Shown here piece by piece: positions 26,403 through 34,234 of a stretch of DNA of 64,000 nt (the first letter of the stretch is position 1; every line of letters starts with the position of its first letter). The stretch spans positions 22,371 to 86,370 of the forward strand of contig NZ_JAELUG010000011.1 of NCBI RefSeq assembly GCF_016429255.1, in the 5' to 3' direction. The position numbers were made by a program, and so were the translations under genes. Source of the DNA: Rhizobium sp. ASV8. Its GTDB lineage: Bacteria; Pseudomonadota; Alphaproteobacteria; Rhizobiales; Rhizobiaceae. Under the pieces are notes generated by a model, which ran no database searches, was not told where the DNA came from, and saw only the letters and a list, made by a program, of their open reading frames with translations.

Positions 26403-26728
26403 GGCGATACCCTCGGAGCATGTGGCAGAGACACGTTTTTCAGGAAAATTCGATCCTCCTGCAAGATGAAACGCTCCTTGCGCGCGAAATCGAGATTGGC
26501 GCGGGCGAGCGAATCACTAGCCAGGCTCTTACGATAGGCTTCGTAGGCGGCCAGGCTCTCGATATTGTAGATGCCATAAGCCGTCGTGAGCGAACCTTCA
26601 TGCGGTGCGAAATAGCCGATGAGATCGGCGCCGTTGCGCGGGATGACCTGGCCCCAGGCCTTGCCATATTCGGCGAAAGCTTCCTGCTTGAAAGGGTCTA
26701 TCTGATAGCGGATGAGACAGGTAATCAT
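26399..26728 (-). CDS. NIPSNAP-family protein
   Basis: A 109-residue ferredoxin-like fold protein of the NIPSNAP type: ITCLIRYQIDPFKQEAFAEYGKAWGQVIPRNGADLIGYFAPHEG, then AYGIYNIESLAAYEAYRKSL. Dimeric alpha+beta barrels of this kind bind small ligands, and the function is not established. AAGGAGAACATC precedes the ATG at 26728. It is divergently transcribed from an ArsR-type regulator, which probably controls this gene and the ABM gene. Confidence 0.85.
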   Translation of the reverse strand: MITCLIRYQIDPFKQEAFAEYGKAWGQVIPRNGADLIGYFAPHEGSLTTAYGIYNIESLAAYEAYRKSLASDSLARANLDFARKERFILQEDRIFLKNVSLPHAPRVSP

Positions 26729-26763
26729 GATGTTCTCCTTTGCTGATGGCAATGTTCTCGCAC

Positions 26764-26773
26764 GTTGCGCAAC
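26764..26773. promoter_or_regulatory. Palindrome in the ArsR/NIPSNAP divergent promoter
   Basis: GTTGCGCAAC is a perfect 10-bp palindrome in the 71-bp gap between the two divergent start codons. ArsR-type regulators bind short inverted repeats overlapping promoters, so this is the best operator candidate. It is short enough to occur by chance. Confidence 0.35.
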
Positions 26774-26799
26774 GGAGATGCTTCGGTTACCATCGAAGT

Positions 26800-27498
26800 A
26801 TGAAAGAAGGCCCAGACATAGCCCAGATCGGTTCGCTGATCGGCGATCCGGCGCGAGCGAACATGCTGACGGCGCTGATGGGCGGCCGCGCCCTGACGGC
26901 TACCGAACTGGCAGGAGCGGCAGGCGTGACGCTGCAGACCGCGAGCGCTCATCTTTCCAAGCTCGAAGCAGGAGGCTTGCTGGCGCAGCGCAAACAGGGC
27001 CGGCATCGCTATTTCACGCTCGCGGATGACGGCGTCGGGAAGTTGCTCGAAGGGATCATGGGCTTTGCCGCCGGCCGCGGCCATCTGCGCCATCGTCCCG
27101 GCCCGAAGGATCCGGCGCTGCGCAAAGCGCGTATCTGCTACGACCATCTCGCCGGCGATTATGGCGTGCGAATGCTGGACAGCCTGATAGGAAGCGGCGC
27201 GATCTCAGCCCTGGGCGAAGGCCTGAACCTGACGCCGCATGGCGAGACCCATCTCGGCTCGATCGGTATAGACGTCTCCGGATTGCGCTCGAACCGGCGC
27301 CCGCTCTGCCGGTCTTGCCTCGACTGGAGCGAAAGACGAGCGCATCTGGCGGGTAGCCTCGGTAATGCGCTGCTTTCGAATTTCCTCGATAAGGGTTGGG
27401 CGCGGCGGACCGAAAACAGCCGCTCGATCTTCTTTACGCCGGAAGGCGAGCGCCGTTTCCTGGCGCTCTTTCCCATCGAGACAATCGGCCTGCCCTAA
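26800..27498 (+). CDS. ArsR-family winged-helix transcriptional regulator
   Basis: A 232-residue regulator. The N-terminal winged helix is clear: IGSLIGDPARANMLTALMGGRALTATELAGAAGVTLQTASAHLSKLEAGGLLAQRKQGRHRYFTLAD. The C-terminal 130 residues are an extra domain with several cysteines and Trp (RPLCRSCLDWSERRAHLAG), seen in a subgroup of long ArsR proteins in proteobacteria. The canonical arsenic CxC in the recognition helix is absent. The likely target is the divergent NIPSNAP-ABM pair. Confidence 0.87.
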   Translation: MKEGPDIAQIGSLIGDPARANMLTALMGGRALTATELAGAAGVTLQTASAHLSKLEAGGLLAQRKQGRHRYFTLADDGVGKLLEGIMGFAAGRGHLRHRPGPKDPALRKARICYDHLAGDYGVRMLDSLIGSGAISALGEGLNLTPHGETHLGSIGIDVSGLRSNRRPLCRSCLDWSERRAHLAGSLGNALLSNFLDKGWARRTENSRSIFFTPEGERRFLALFPIETIGLP

Positions 27499-27530
27499 GA
27501 AAAGCAGTCGTACAACGCGATGTAACGACT

Positions 27531-27956
27531 TCAGGCATGGCCTATCAGCACGCCCGCGAATTTATCCCCGGCGATGCGGCTGCACAGATCTCCCCACTCG
27601 CAACCGTTGCAGGCATGACGAATCTCGCCGCTGGCGAAGTTGCGTCGCAGCTTTGTGAGAAAACTTGCATCGGGTACGAATACGGCGCCTGGCTCGATCG
27701 TTTCGCCCAAAAGCGCCGCCACGTCCGCAAGGGCGGCGGCATCCCGCTCGATGATCGACGCTTTGAAACAATGCGGCTCCTCTTCGCCGAGCAGAGGCAC
27801 ACAGATATCGTCGGGGCCGGAGACCAGCTTGATCTCCTCCCCTGCCGTCAGGCGTTCGGCAATGCGTCGATAGTTGTCGGTGAAGGCGGAGGTATAGCCT
27901 TCACCGACAAACGTCAGCATGCAGAGCAGATGATGGGCGCGAAGCCGAACCGTCAA
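27531..27956 (-). CDS. DUF1284 protein coupled to bioY
   Basis: A 141-residue cysteine-containing protein of the DUF1284 family: RLRAHHLLCMLTFVGEGYTSAFTDNY at the start, GPDDICVPL in the middle, ACNGCEWGDLC near the end. The His/Cys set suggests a metal or Fe-S site, but no function is known. No ATG fits. The TTG at 27956 (AATTGACGG) overlaps the bioY stop codon by two bases, with AAGG upstream, and yields exactly the family N-terminus. It is therefore co-translated with biotin uptake. Confidence 0.72.
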   Translation of the reverse strand: MTVRLRAHHLLCMLTFVGEGYTSAFTDNYRRIAERLTAGEEIKLVSGPDDICVPLLGEEEPHCFKASIIERDAAALADVAALLGETIEPGAVFVPDASFLTKLRRNFASGEIRHACNGCEWGDLCSRIAGDKFAGVLIGHA

Positions 27957-28543
27957 TTCAGCTTTACCTTGCCGCCATAGGTCTTGACCGCCTTCAGCGC
28001 GGCAGCTGCCAGAGCCGACTTCAACACCGCACCAAGGATGAAGGGGGCAACGCCGAGGAGCCAGCCTCTTTCGGCACCGATCAACGCGGCAAGCCATGCG
28101 CCACCGATCCCAAGGCAGAGGATGTTGGCCGAAAGATGAGCGAGAAAACTGCGAACGACGCGGTCACCGCTCCAGCCACGTTCGGCAAGCAAACCGACGA
28201 GGGCACCGATGATCGGGAACGAAGCGAGATAGCCGGCCGTCGGACCCATGAAGGGCGCGATGCCCCCTGCTCCACCGGCGAGGACCGGGAAGCCCACCAT
28301 GGCTTCGCCCAACCACGCCAGAATGGTGACGGCGCCGAGGCGCCAGCCATAGAGCGCACCGATCATCGTAACCGCAAAGGTCTGCATGGTGATCGGCACC
28401 GGCACCATCGGCACGGAAATCTGCGATGCCAGCGCCAACACCAAGGTTCCTGCGAGGACGAAAACCGATTTGGCGACCAGGGATCGCTGACCGAGACGAA
28501 GCGGATCGAAGGCGGCTTCGTCGTGATGATGCAATAGGGACAT
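27953..28543 (-). CDS. bioY: Biotin transporter substrate-binding subunit BioY
   Basis: Membrane S-component of 196 residues for biotin uptake (ECF type). About six hydrophobic segments are present, with the family blocks VLALASQISVPMVPVPITMQTFAV, GAVTILAWLGEAMVGFPVLAGGAGG and MGPTAGYL. No ATPase (BioM) or transmembrane (BioN) subunit is adjacent. BioY can work alone in some bacteria, or shares partners encoded elsewhere. GGAGAGACC precedes the ATG. A BioR operator lies 19 bp before the start, so expression should fall when biotin (BioR-repressing condition) is high. Confidence 0.95.
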   Translation of the reverse strand: MSLLHHHDEAAFDPLRLGQRSLVAKSVFVLAGTLVLALASQISVPMVPVPITMQTFAVTMIGALYGWRLGAVTILAWLGEAMVGFPVLAGGAGGIAPFMGPTAGYLASFPIIGALVGLLAERGWSGDRVVRSFLAHLSANILCLGIGGAWLAALIGAERGWLLGVAPFILGAVLKSALAAAALKAVKTYGGKVKLN

Positions 28544-28561
28544 GGTCTCTCCTTTTAAAAA

Positions 28562-28571
28562 TTATAGATAA
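28562..28571 (-). promoter_or_regulatory. BioR operator, proximal to bioY
   Basis: TTATAGATAA is an exact match to the BioR consensus TTATMKATAA described for alphaproteobacteria. It lies 19-28 bp upstream of the bioY ATG, next to AT-rich promoter-like sequence (TATAATATATGG on the minus strand). The gene for BioR is encoded 280 bp away. Confidence 0.85.
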
Positions 28572-28801
28572 TTTTCGCTTCCCATATATTATATGGCCGA
28601 GTTTATGAAACGAGGCAAGCAACAGAGATGAAAATCGGTTTCCGGCACACAAACGCAGGAATCATCACCCACATGAAGAGAAATTAGAAGTTGCGGACCG
28701 CCTCCGCGCGCGGAACCATCAAGATGCCTCCGCACCAATCTCACGTGAAGAGGCAACAGCCACCGCATCGCAAAGCAATGCACGAGAGCGCCAATGCAGG
28801 A
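28572..28801. other. Gene-free 230-bp spacer between two BioR operators
   Basis: No frame with coding character on either strand. A 64-codon minus-strand frame with GTG start and a 19-codon plus-strand frame exist but lack ribosome-binding sites and family features. The stretch would be the leader of any bioY transcript initiated at the distal operator. Confidence 0.4.
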
Positions 28802-28811
28802 TTATCTATAA
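28802..28811. promoter_or_regulatory. Second BioR operator, just after the bioR stop codon
   Basis: TTATCTATAA is an exact BioR consensus match, 12 bp beyond the end of bioR and 240 bp (centre to centre) from the proximal site. No box is found in front of bioR. The site could serve a distal bioY promoter, a DNA loop, or block read-through from bioR. Confidence 0.75.
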
Positions 28812-28822
28812 TTTTTTGGCAT

Positions 28823-29491
28823 TTAGCCGACGATGGCGAAAGCTTCGCGAGTTGAGCCGGAGGGCGTGCGCACAGGGGCACGGCCGATCCATTGCACATG
28901 CTTCTGCAGAATGGCTGCTGCTTCATCCGTGCGCCCCTGGCGCAAGGCCGCAAGGATGGCGCGATGATCGTGATCCGTGCGTTTTTCCCAGCCGGATTGC
29001 CATGCTGAGAACAGAAAACGCGCGCTGGCGGCGTGCAGATCGTCGATGGCCGCCAATAGGCGCGCCATGCCGGAAGGCGCCAGGATTAGACGATGGAAGC
29101 GGCGGTTGGCCTCCTCCCACGCATAGACGTCGGAGGCTGCATCCCCTTCCCGCGTCGCCTCTTCGGCCGCATCCAGAATGGCCGGGGTCAGGTGCTGTGC
29201 CGCGTGCCTCAAGGCGAGGCCTTCCAGTGCGGCACGCATTTCCGCAACCTCCCGCACCTCCTTGAGATCGAAGGACGCCACGCGAACGCCGCGGCGCGGC
29301 AGATTGATCGCCAGACCCTGCGCCTCCAGCCGCCGAAACGCCTCGCGCACCGGCACATGACTGGTGCCGAACTCCTCGGCAATATGATCCTGCCGCAAAC
29401 GCGCATCGGGCGCGAGCTCTCCGCGAATGATGCGGTCGGCAAGCACCCGGCTGATGCGGCTGGCAATTGTGTCGTCGCGCTCCTTGGCCAT
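28823..29491 (-). CDS. bioR: GntR-family repressor of biotin genes, BioR
   Basis: A 222-residue GntR regulator of the FadR type. The N-terminal winged helix is IASRISRVLADRIIRGELAPDARLRQDHIAEEFGTSHVPVREAFRRLEAQGLA. The C-terminal all-helical FCD domain carries VREVAEMRAALEGLALRHAA and the ligand/metal residues in NRRFHRLIL and TDHDHRAILAAL. The identity as BioR is inferred from adjacency to bioY and from two perfect TTATNNATAA sites nearby. Alphaproteobacterial BioR represses biotin synthesis and uptake genes. It is divergent from the HAD gene. Confidence 0.87.
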   Translation of the reverse strand: MAKERDDTIASRISRVLADRIIRGELAPDARLRQDHIAEEFGTSHVPVREAFRRLEAQGLAINLPRRGVRVASFDLKEVREVAEMRAALEGLALRHAAQHLTPAILDAAEEATREGDAASDVYAWEEANRRFHRLILAPSGMARLLAAIDDLHAASARFLFSAWQSGWEKRTDHDHRAILAALRQGRTDEAAAILQKHVQWIGRAPVRTPSGSTREAFAIVG

Positions 29492-29725
29492 GATCGATCC
29501 TTAATGACGGGCTTGGCCGATGTCGAGCGACAAGCTGACGCCATCAAGCCTTTTGAAGCGGTCTCGACCCTTTCGATCCGTGCAGTACAGCCATGTCCGC
29601 CAATTGGTTGAGCTTTGTCGACACATCGTGTAAAGCGCGACGGTCATTTTCAGAGCCTGTTCCGAGACGCGAATGTTTTCGCCGGAACTTGCCGAACCCA
29701 GCCCACACCAAAGGCAGCAATTTTC

Positions 29726-30418
29726 ATGAGCAATGGCTTCGACCTCATCATCTTCGACTGCGACGGCGTTCTGGTTGATTCGGAAATCATAGCGGCAGAA
29801 GTCGAATCCAAATTGCTGACCGACGCAGGCTACCCGATCAGCACCGAGGAAATGGGCGAGCGCTTCGCCGGCATGACCTGGCGCAACATTCTCTTCGAAG
29901 TCGAGCGCGAGGCGAGCATCCCACTCTCCGCGTCGCTGCTCGACAAATCGGAAAAGCTGCTGGATCTGCGGCTTGCCAATGATGTCCAGGCAATTCCGGG
30001 CGTTCCGCTTGCGCTATCGCGCCTGCCGATGCCGCGCTGCATCTGCTCGAACTCCAGCGCCGCCCGTCTCGACATGATGCTCACCAAGGTCGGCTACATC
30101 AAACTGTTTGCGCCACACATCTATTCCGCCAAGGATCTCGGCGCCGACCGTGTGAAGCCCAAGCCGGACATTTTCCTGCATGGCGCCCAGCAGATGAATG
30201 TCAGCCCCACCAACACGATCGTCGTCGAGGATTCGATCCACGGCGTTCAGGCTGCGCGCGCCGCCGGCATGCGCGTCATCGGCTTTACCGGCGCATCGCA
30301 CACCTACCCCTCGCATGCCGACAAGCTGACGGACGCCGGCGCGGAAACCGTCATCAGCCGCATGGCTGACCTGCCGGGCGTGGTCATGGCTCTGGCCGAA
30401 TGGGACGGCGTGCTTTAA
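29726..30418 (+). CDS. HAD-superfamily (IA) phosphatase, phosphoglycolate phosphatase-like
   Basis: A 230-residue HAD hydrolase with all four motifs: IIFDCDGVLVDSE (nucleophile Asp and general acid Asp), CICSNSS, the Lys in RVKPKPDIFL, and VVEDSIHGVQAA. A helical cap lies between motifs I and II. The sequence fits the phosphoglycolate phosphatase/beta-phosphoglucomutase branch, and the substrate is not determined. The ATG at 29726 has AAAGGCA upstream. A 42-bp palindromic terminator follows the stop. Confidence 0.9.
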   Translation: MSNGFDLIIFDCDGVLVDSEIIAAEVESKLLTDAGYPISTEEMGERFAGMTWRNILFEVEREASIPLSASLLDKSEKLLDLRLANDVQAIPGVPLALSRLPMPRCICSNSSAARLDMMLTKVGYIKLFAPHIYSAKDLGADRVKPKPDIFLHGAQQMNVSPTNTIVVEDSIHGVQAARAAGMRVIGFTGASHTYPSHADKLTDAGAETVISRMADLPGVVMALAEWDGVL

Positions 30419-30438
30419 GGCAGCCGAAATTATCAACC

Positions 30439-30480
30439 AAAGAAAAGGCCCCGCCGATCGATCGGCGGGGCCTTTTCTTT
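30439..30480. terminator. Bidirectional terminator, 42-bp perfect palindrome
   Basis: The interval is identical to its own reverse complement: AAAGAAAAGGCCCCGCCGAT joined to its complement through CG. This gives T-rich tails on both strands. It serves the convergent HAD and lipoprotein genes. Confidence 0.92.
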
Positions 30481-30533
30481 TCAAATCATCACGGTGCTCT
30501 CGCAGCGCCGGGCCGGCGCCGCGATCGAAAGCC

Positions 30534-31154
30534 TTAGTGGCGCTTCTTGCGCACCGGCTTGTCGCCCTTTGCGGGCTTCTGCGGGCCTTGATCGAAACCG
30601 ATCTGAACGATCGTGAAGCCGCCCGAGCCGCCGGCAACCTGGATATCGTTGTTCGTGAACAGGAACTGCGTCGTGGTTTCGCCTGGCGGGATCTCTGCGA
30701 CGAAGTTGATCGTCTTGCTGTAGAGCGCCTTGTCGTTGTCCATGACGGCGACGTGGATCGGCAAGGTCACCTTGCCGGAGCTACCCATCGGGCCGGCAAC
30801 CAGGCGCCCCTGCGCCACAACCTGAATGCCGAGGCTGGTACCGTCGGACGTGCATTGGCGCGAGGCCTGGGCGAGCGAAGCCTGATAGGCCAGCTTGCTT
30901 GCATCGTCCTTGGCGCCCTTGGCGTATATCTTGTAGACGGAGTCCTCATCGCGAATAACCGCCTGAGGGCACTTGCCGACGACATAGCCGCCGGCGTTTG
31001 TGGGGGCAGCACTCGCAGCACCTGCCTGCGGAGCGACGGTAACATCGGTTGCCGGCTGCTTATCACTGCTACCGCCGATGCCGAGGGTACTGCAACCGGT
31101 CAGCAATGCCAGAACCGAAGCGGAGAAAAGACGACGCGAAACCTTGCCAAACAC
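30534..31154 (-). CDS. Secreted lipoprotein, unknown function
   Basis: A 206-residue lipoprotein. The signal sequence MFGKVSRRLFSASVLALLTGC has lipobox LTGC (Cys21) and is followed by a Ser/Pro/Ala linker. The mature domain runs from about residue 60, has two cysteines (GKCPQAVIRDED and SRQCTSDGTS), a beta-rich centre (LPIHVAVMDNDKALYSKTINFVAEIPPGETTTQF) and a basic tail (PVRKKRH). The shape resembles a rhizobial envelope protein family with no known role. Confidence 0.8.
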   Translation of the reverse strand: MFGKVSRRLFSASVLALLTGCSTLGIGGSSDKQPATDVTVAPQAGAASAAPTNAGGYVVGKCPQAVIRDEDSVYKIYAKGAKDDASKLAYQASLAQASRQCTSDGTSLGIQVVAQGRLVAGPMGSSGKVTLPIHVAVMDNDKALYSKTINFVAEIPPGETTTQFLFTNNDIQVAGGSGGFTIVQIGFDQGPQKPAKGDKPVRKKRH

Positions 31155-31467
31155 TATAATTCCACCCTCTCCATATATTTCATATTATCGGCCTGCAGCC
31201 CGCCAAACGGGCCTTTTATGACACTTGGCGATGGTCTATACCAGCGGCGCAGCGAAAAATCGATTGGGTAGACACCGTTTTGGCTCACTTTTCGAGATCG
31301 ACAGATCGGCATAAACCGCCGCCGGCAGGCGCCAATCCCACGCGCCTTGTGCAAACGCGAAAACCACGGGGCTGATCCGGCGCAAAAAGACAGGCCGGCA
31401 CCGTTTCGTTCCTCTACTCTCTCAACCGATCACTCAGGCAATTTTGCGACCAAAGGAATCCTAGACC
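31155..31467. other. Divergent promoter region, lipoprotein gene / thrC
   Basis: About 310 bp. A small hairpin GCCCG-CCAAA-CGGGC followed by TTTT is seen near 31199-31217. A 17-codon frame at 31219 has only one Thr codon, so I see no threonine attenuator. Promoter boxes could not be assigned. Confidence 0.4.
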
Positions 31468-32865
31468 GTGGACTATATTTCAACCCGGGGAGAAGCCCCT
31501 GCCCTTGGCTTCTGCGACGCTCTCCTGGCTGGCCTTGCCCGTGACGGCGGGCTCTATGTTCCCCGTGAATGGCCAACCCTGACGAAGAAAGAAATTCGGG
31601 CTTTCCGCGGCAAGAGCTATCAGGACATCGCCTTTGCCGTGCTTTCGCCCTTCACCAACGGTGAGATCCCTGCCGACGTCTTCCGCGGCATGATCGATGA
31701 CGCCTATGCCACCTTCCGTCATCCGGCCGTGGCGCCGCTTGTCCAGACCGGCCCGAACAGCTTCGTCATGGAGCTCTTCCACGGCACGACGCTTGCTTTC
31801 AAGGATGTCGCCATGCAGTTGCTGGCGCGGCTGATGGACTATGCGCTGGAAAAGCGCGGACAGCGGGCGACCATCGTCGGTGCCACTTCGGGCGATACCG
31901 GCGGCGCTGCGATCGACGCTTTTGCCGGCCGGGAACGCACCGATATCTTCATTCTCTTCCCGCATGGCAAGGTTTCCCCGGTACAGCAGCGGCAGATGAC
32001 CACGTCCACGGCGGCAAACGTCCATGCGCTGGCGGTCAAGGGCAATTTCGACGATTGCCAAAACCTCGTCAAAGCCATGTTCAACGACGCCGCCTTCCGC
32101 GACAAGGTCAGGCTTTCAGGCGTCAACTCGATCAACTGGGCGCGAATCATGGCGCAGGTGGTCTATTATTTCACGACGGCGGTTGCCCTCGGCGGCCCGG
32201 ATCGCAAAATCTCCTTTACCGTGCCGACGGGCAATTTCGGCGATATCTTTGCCGGCTACGTCGCCAAGCGCATGGGCCTGCCGATCGAGCGCCTGATCAT
32301 CGCTACCAACGAAAACGATATTCTCGCGCGCATGCTCAAGACCGGCCGCTATGAAATGCGCGAGGTCAAGGCAACCACGTCGCCGTCGATGGATATCCAG
32401 ATTTCCTCCAACTTCGAACGGCTGTTGTTCGAGGCCAATGGCCGCGATGCTTCCAAGGTGCGGGCCGCGATGGAAAGCCTGAAGCAGTCGAATGGCTTTT
32501 CGACCAGCGAAGAGGCGCTGAAGTTCATCAAGAAGGATTTCCGCGCCGGACGCACGAGCGAGAAGCAGGTGGCCGAAACCATCCGCAAGACCCTTGCCGA
32601 AACCGGCTATTTGCTCGATCCGCATACGGCAATCGGCGTCTTCGTCGCGGAAAAGAACGAGCGTCCGACGAGCCCTATGGTGACGCTTGCAACCGCCCAT
32701 CCGGCAAAATTCCCTGCAGCAGTAAAATCCGCATCCGGTATTGACCCAGCGCTTCCGACGTGGCTTGCTGGTTTGATGACCAGGGAGGAGCGTTTCGAGG
32801 TTCTCGATCCGGAGCTTAAAGCTGTTGAAGGCTTTATCGGCAAACACACCCGGGCCGGCGAATAA
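31468..32865 (+). CDS. thrC: Threonine synthase
   Basis: PLP enzyme of 465 residues converting O-phosphohomoserine to threonine. The family opening MDYISTRGEAPALGFCDALLAGLARDGGLYVP is complete. The PLP lysine is Lys112 in TTLAFKDVAMQ, followed by GATSGDTGGAAIDAFAGRER and NSINWARIMAQVVYYF, the substrate-binding blocks. The start is GTG 31468, with AAAGGA about 10 nt upstream. It heads a co-directional string with the M16 peptidase 20 bp downstream. The kinase thrB lies 14 kb away in this window. Confidence 0.95.
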   Translation: MDYISTRGEAPALGFCDALLAGLARDGGLYVPREWPTLTKKEIRAFRGKSYQDIAFAVLSPFTNGEIPADVFRGMIDDAYATFRHPAVAPLVQTGPNSFVMELFHGTTLAFKDVAMQLLARLMDYALEKRGQRATIVGATSGDTGGAAIDAFAGRERTDIFILFPHGKVSPVQQRQMTTSTAANVHALAVKGNFDDCQNLVKAMFNDAAFRDKVRLSGVNSINWARIMAQVVYYFTTAVALGGPDRKISFTVPTGNFGDIFAGYVAKRMGLPIERLIIATNENDILARMLKTGRYEMREVKATTSPSMDIQISSNFERLLFEANGRDASKVRAAMESLKQSNGFSTSEEALKFIKKDFRAGRTSEKQVAETIRKTLAETGYLLDPHTAIGVFVAEKNERPTSPMVTLATAHPAKFPAAVKSASGIDPALPTWLAGLMTREERFEVLDPELKAVEGFIGKHTRAGE

Positions 32866-32885
32866 CAGACGCGGAAAGACAAGCG

Positions 32886-34184
32886 ATGACAGTGGAGTGC
32901 ACCCGGCTCGCGTCCGGGCTGACAGTAGCGACCCAATCGATGCCACACCTCGAAAGCGTGGCACTCGGCGTTTGGATCAAATCGGGCTCGCGCAACGAGA
33001 CCGAAGCAGAACACGGGATCGCCCATCTGCTCGAACATATGGCGTTCAAGGGCACGGCGCGGCGCAGCGCCCGTCAGATCGCCGAGGAAATCGAGAATGT
33101 CGGCGGCGAAGTCAACGCCGCCACATCTACCGAAACCACCTCCTACTATGCCCGGGTTCTGAAAGATCATGTGCCGCTCGCGGTCGATATCCTTGCCGAT
33201 ATCCTGACCGAATCCGCTTTCGACGAGGAAGAGCTGGCACGCGAGAAGCAGGTTATCCTGCAGGAAATCAACGCCGCGAACGACACGCCTGACGACGTGG
33301 TCTTCGACAAGTTTTCCGAAGTCGCCTATCGCGGACAGACATTGGGGCGAGCCATTCTCGGCACGCCTGAGACCGTCGTTTCCTTTTCGCCGGCACAGAT
33401 TCGTCACTACCTTGATCGCAACTACACCACGGACCGCATGTTCGTGGTGGCGGCCGGTGCGGTCGACCATGAGAGCTTCGTTCGCCAGGTCGAGGAGCGT
33501 TTCTCCAGCCTGCCGACGAAACCGTCCGCTCCGCCCATTATCGAGCCTGCTCGTTATATCGGCGGCAATATTCGCGAGACGCGCGACCTTATGGACGCGC
33601 AGATACTGCTCGGCTTCGAAGGCCGCGCCTATCACACGCGCGATTTCTACTGTTCGCAGATCCTCGCCAATATCCTCGGCGGCGGCATGTCCTCGCGGCT
33701 GTTCCAGGAAGTGCGCGAACTCCGTGGCCTCTGCTATTCGGTCTATGCCTTCCATTGGGGCTTTTCCGATACCGGCATTTTCGGCATCCATGCGGCGACG
33801 GGCGGCGAGAACCTGCCGGAGCTGGTGCCTGTCATCGTCGATGAACTGCATAAGGCGTCCCACAATATCGAGCAGCAGGAAATCGAGCGCGCACGCGCCC
33901 AGATTCGTGCGCAGCTGCTGATGGGACAGGAGAGCCCGGCCGCTCGCGCCGGCCAGGTCGCCCGGCAGATGATGCTCTACGGCCGCCCCATTCCGAACCA
34001 GGAAATGCTGGAGCGCCTGCAGGGCATCACCATCGATCGCCTCACCGATCTTGCCGGCCGGCTGTTCTTCGATACAGTACCGACGCTTTCGGCGATCGGG
34101 CCGCTGGAGCAGCTCGCACCGATGGAAGACATCGTCATGTCCCTGTCCTCACCGGCGCTCGCTTCCAAAAGCGCAAACGGCTAG
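32886..34184 (+). CDS. M16-family zinc processing peptidase (MPP-beta-like)
   Basis: A 432-residue pitrilysin-family protease, related to mitochondrial processing peptidase beta and PqqL-type enzymes. The inverted zinc motif HxxEH is at 47-51 (HLLEHMAFKGT). The second Glu ligand lies about 77 residues later in EEELAREKQVILQEI. The C-terminal half is the paired M16C domain, with the glycine-rich GGGMSSRLFQEVRELRGLCYSV. No signal peptide, so cytosolic. It follows thrC in many alphaproteobacteria. The substrate is not known. Confidence 0.93.
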   Translation: MTVECTRLASGLTVATQSMPHLESVALGVWIKSGSRNETEAEHGIAHLLEHMAFKGTARRSARQIAEEIENVGGEVNAATSTETTSYYARVLKDHVPLAVDILADILTESAFDEEELAREKQVILQEINAANDTPDDVVFDKFSEVAYRGQTLGRAILGTPETVVSFSPAQIRHYLDRNYTTDRMFVVAAGAVDHESFVRQVEERFSSLPTKPSAPPIIEPARYIGGNIRETRDLMDAQILLGFEGRAYHTRDFYCSQILANILGGGMSSRLFQEVRELRGLCYSVYAFHWGFSDTGIFGIHAATGGENLPELVPVIVDELHKASHNIEQQEIERARAQIRAQLLMGQESPAARAGQVARQMMLYGRPIPNQEMLERLQGITIDRLTDLAGRLFFDTVPTLSAIGPLEQLAPMEDIVMSLSSPALASKSANG

Positions 34185-34234
34185 GGGCATGCCGCGAGCC
34201 GATGGGTTCAATTCTCGGGGGAGTGCTTGGCGGC

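Noticed and set aside
28589..28783. A 64-codon minus-strand frame between the two BioR sites
   Set aside because: GTG start without ribosome-binding site, no family features. Considered because it would lie directly behind an operator, but coding evidence is lacking.
31219..31272. Possible threonine leader peptide before thrC
   Set aside because: The 17-codon frame has a single Thr codon, and no terminator-type hairpin with a T run lies between it and thrC.
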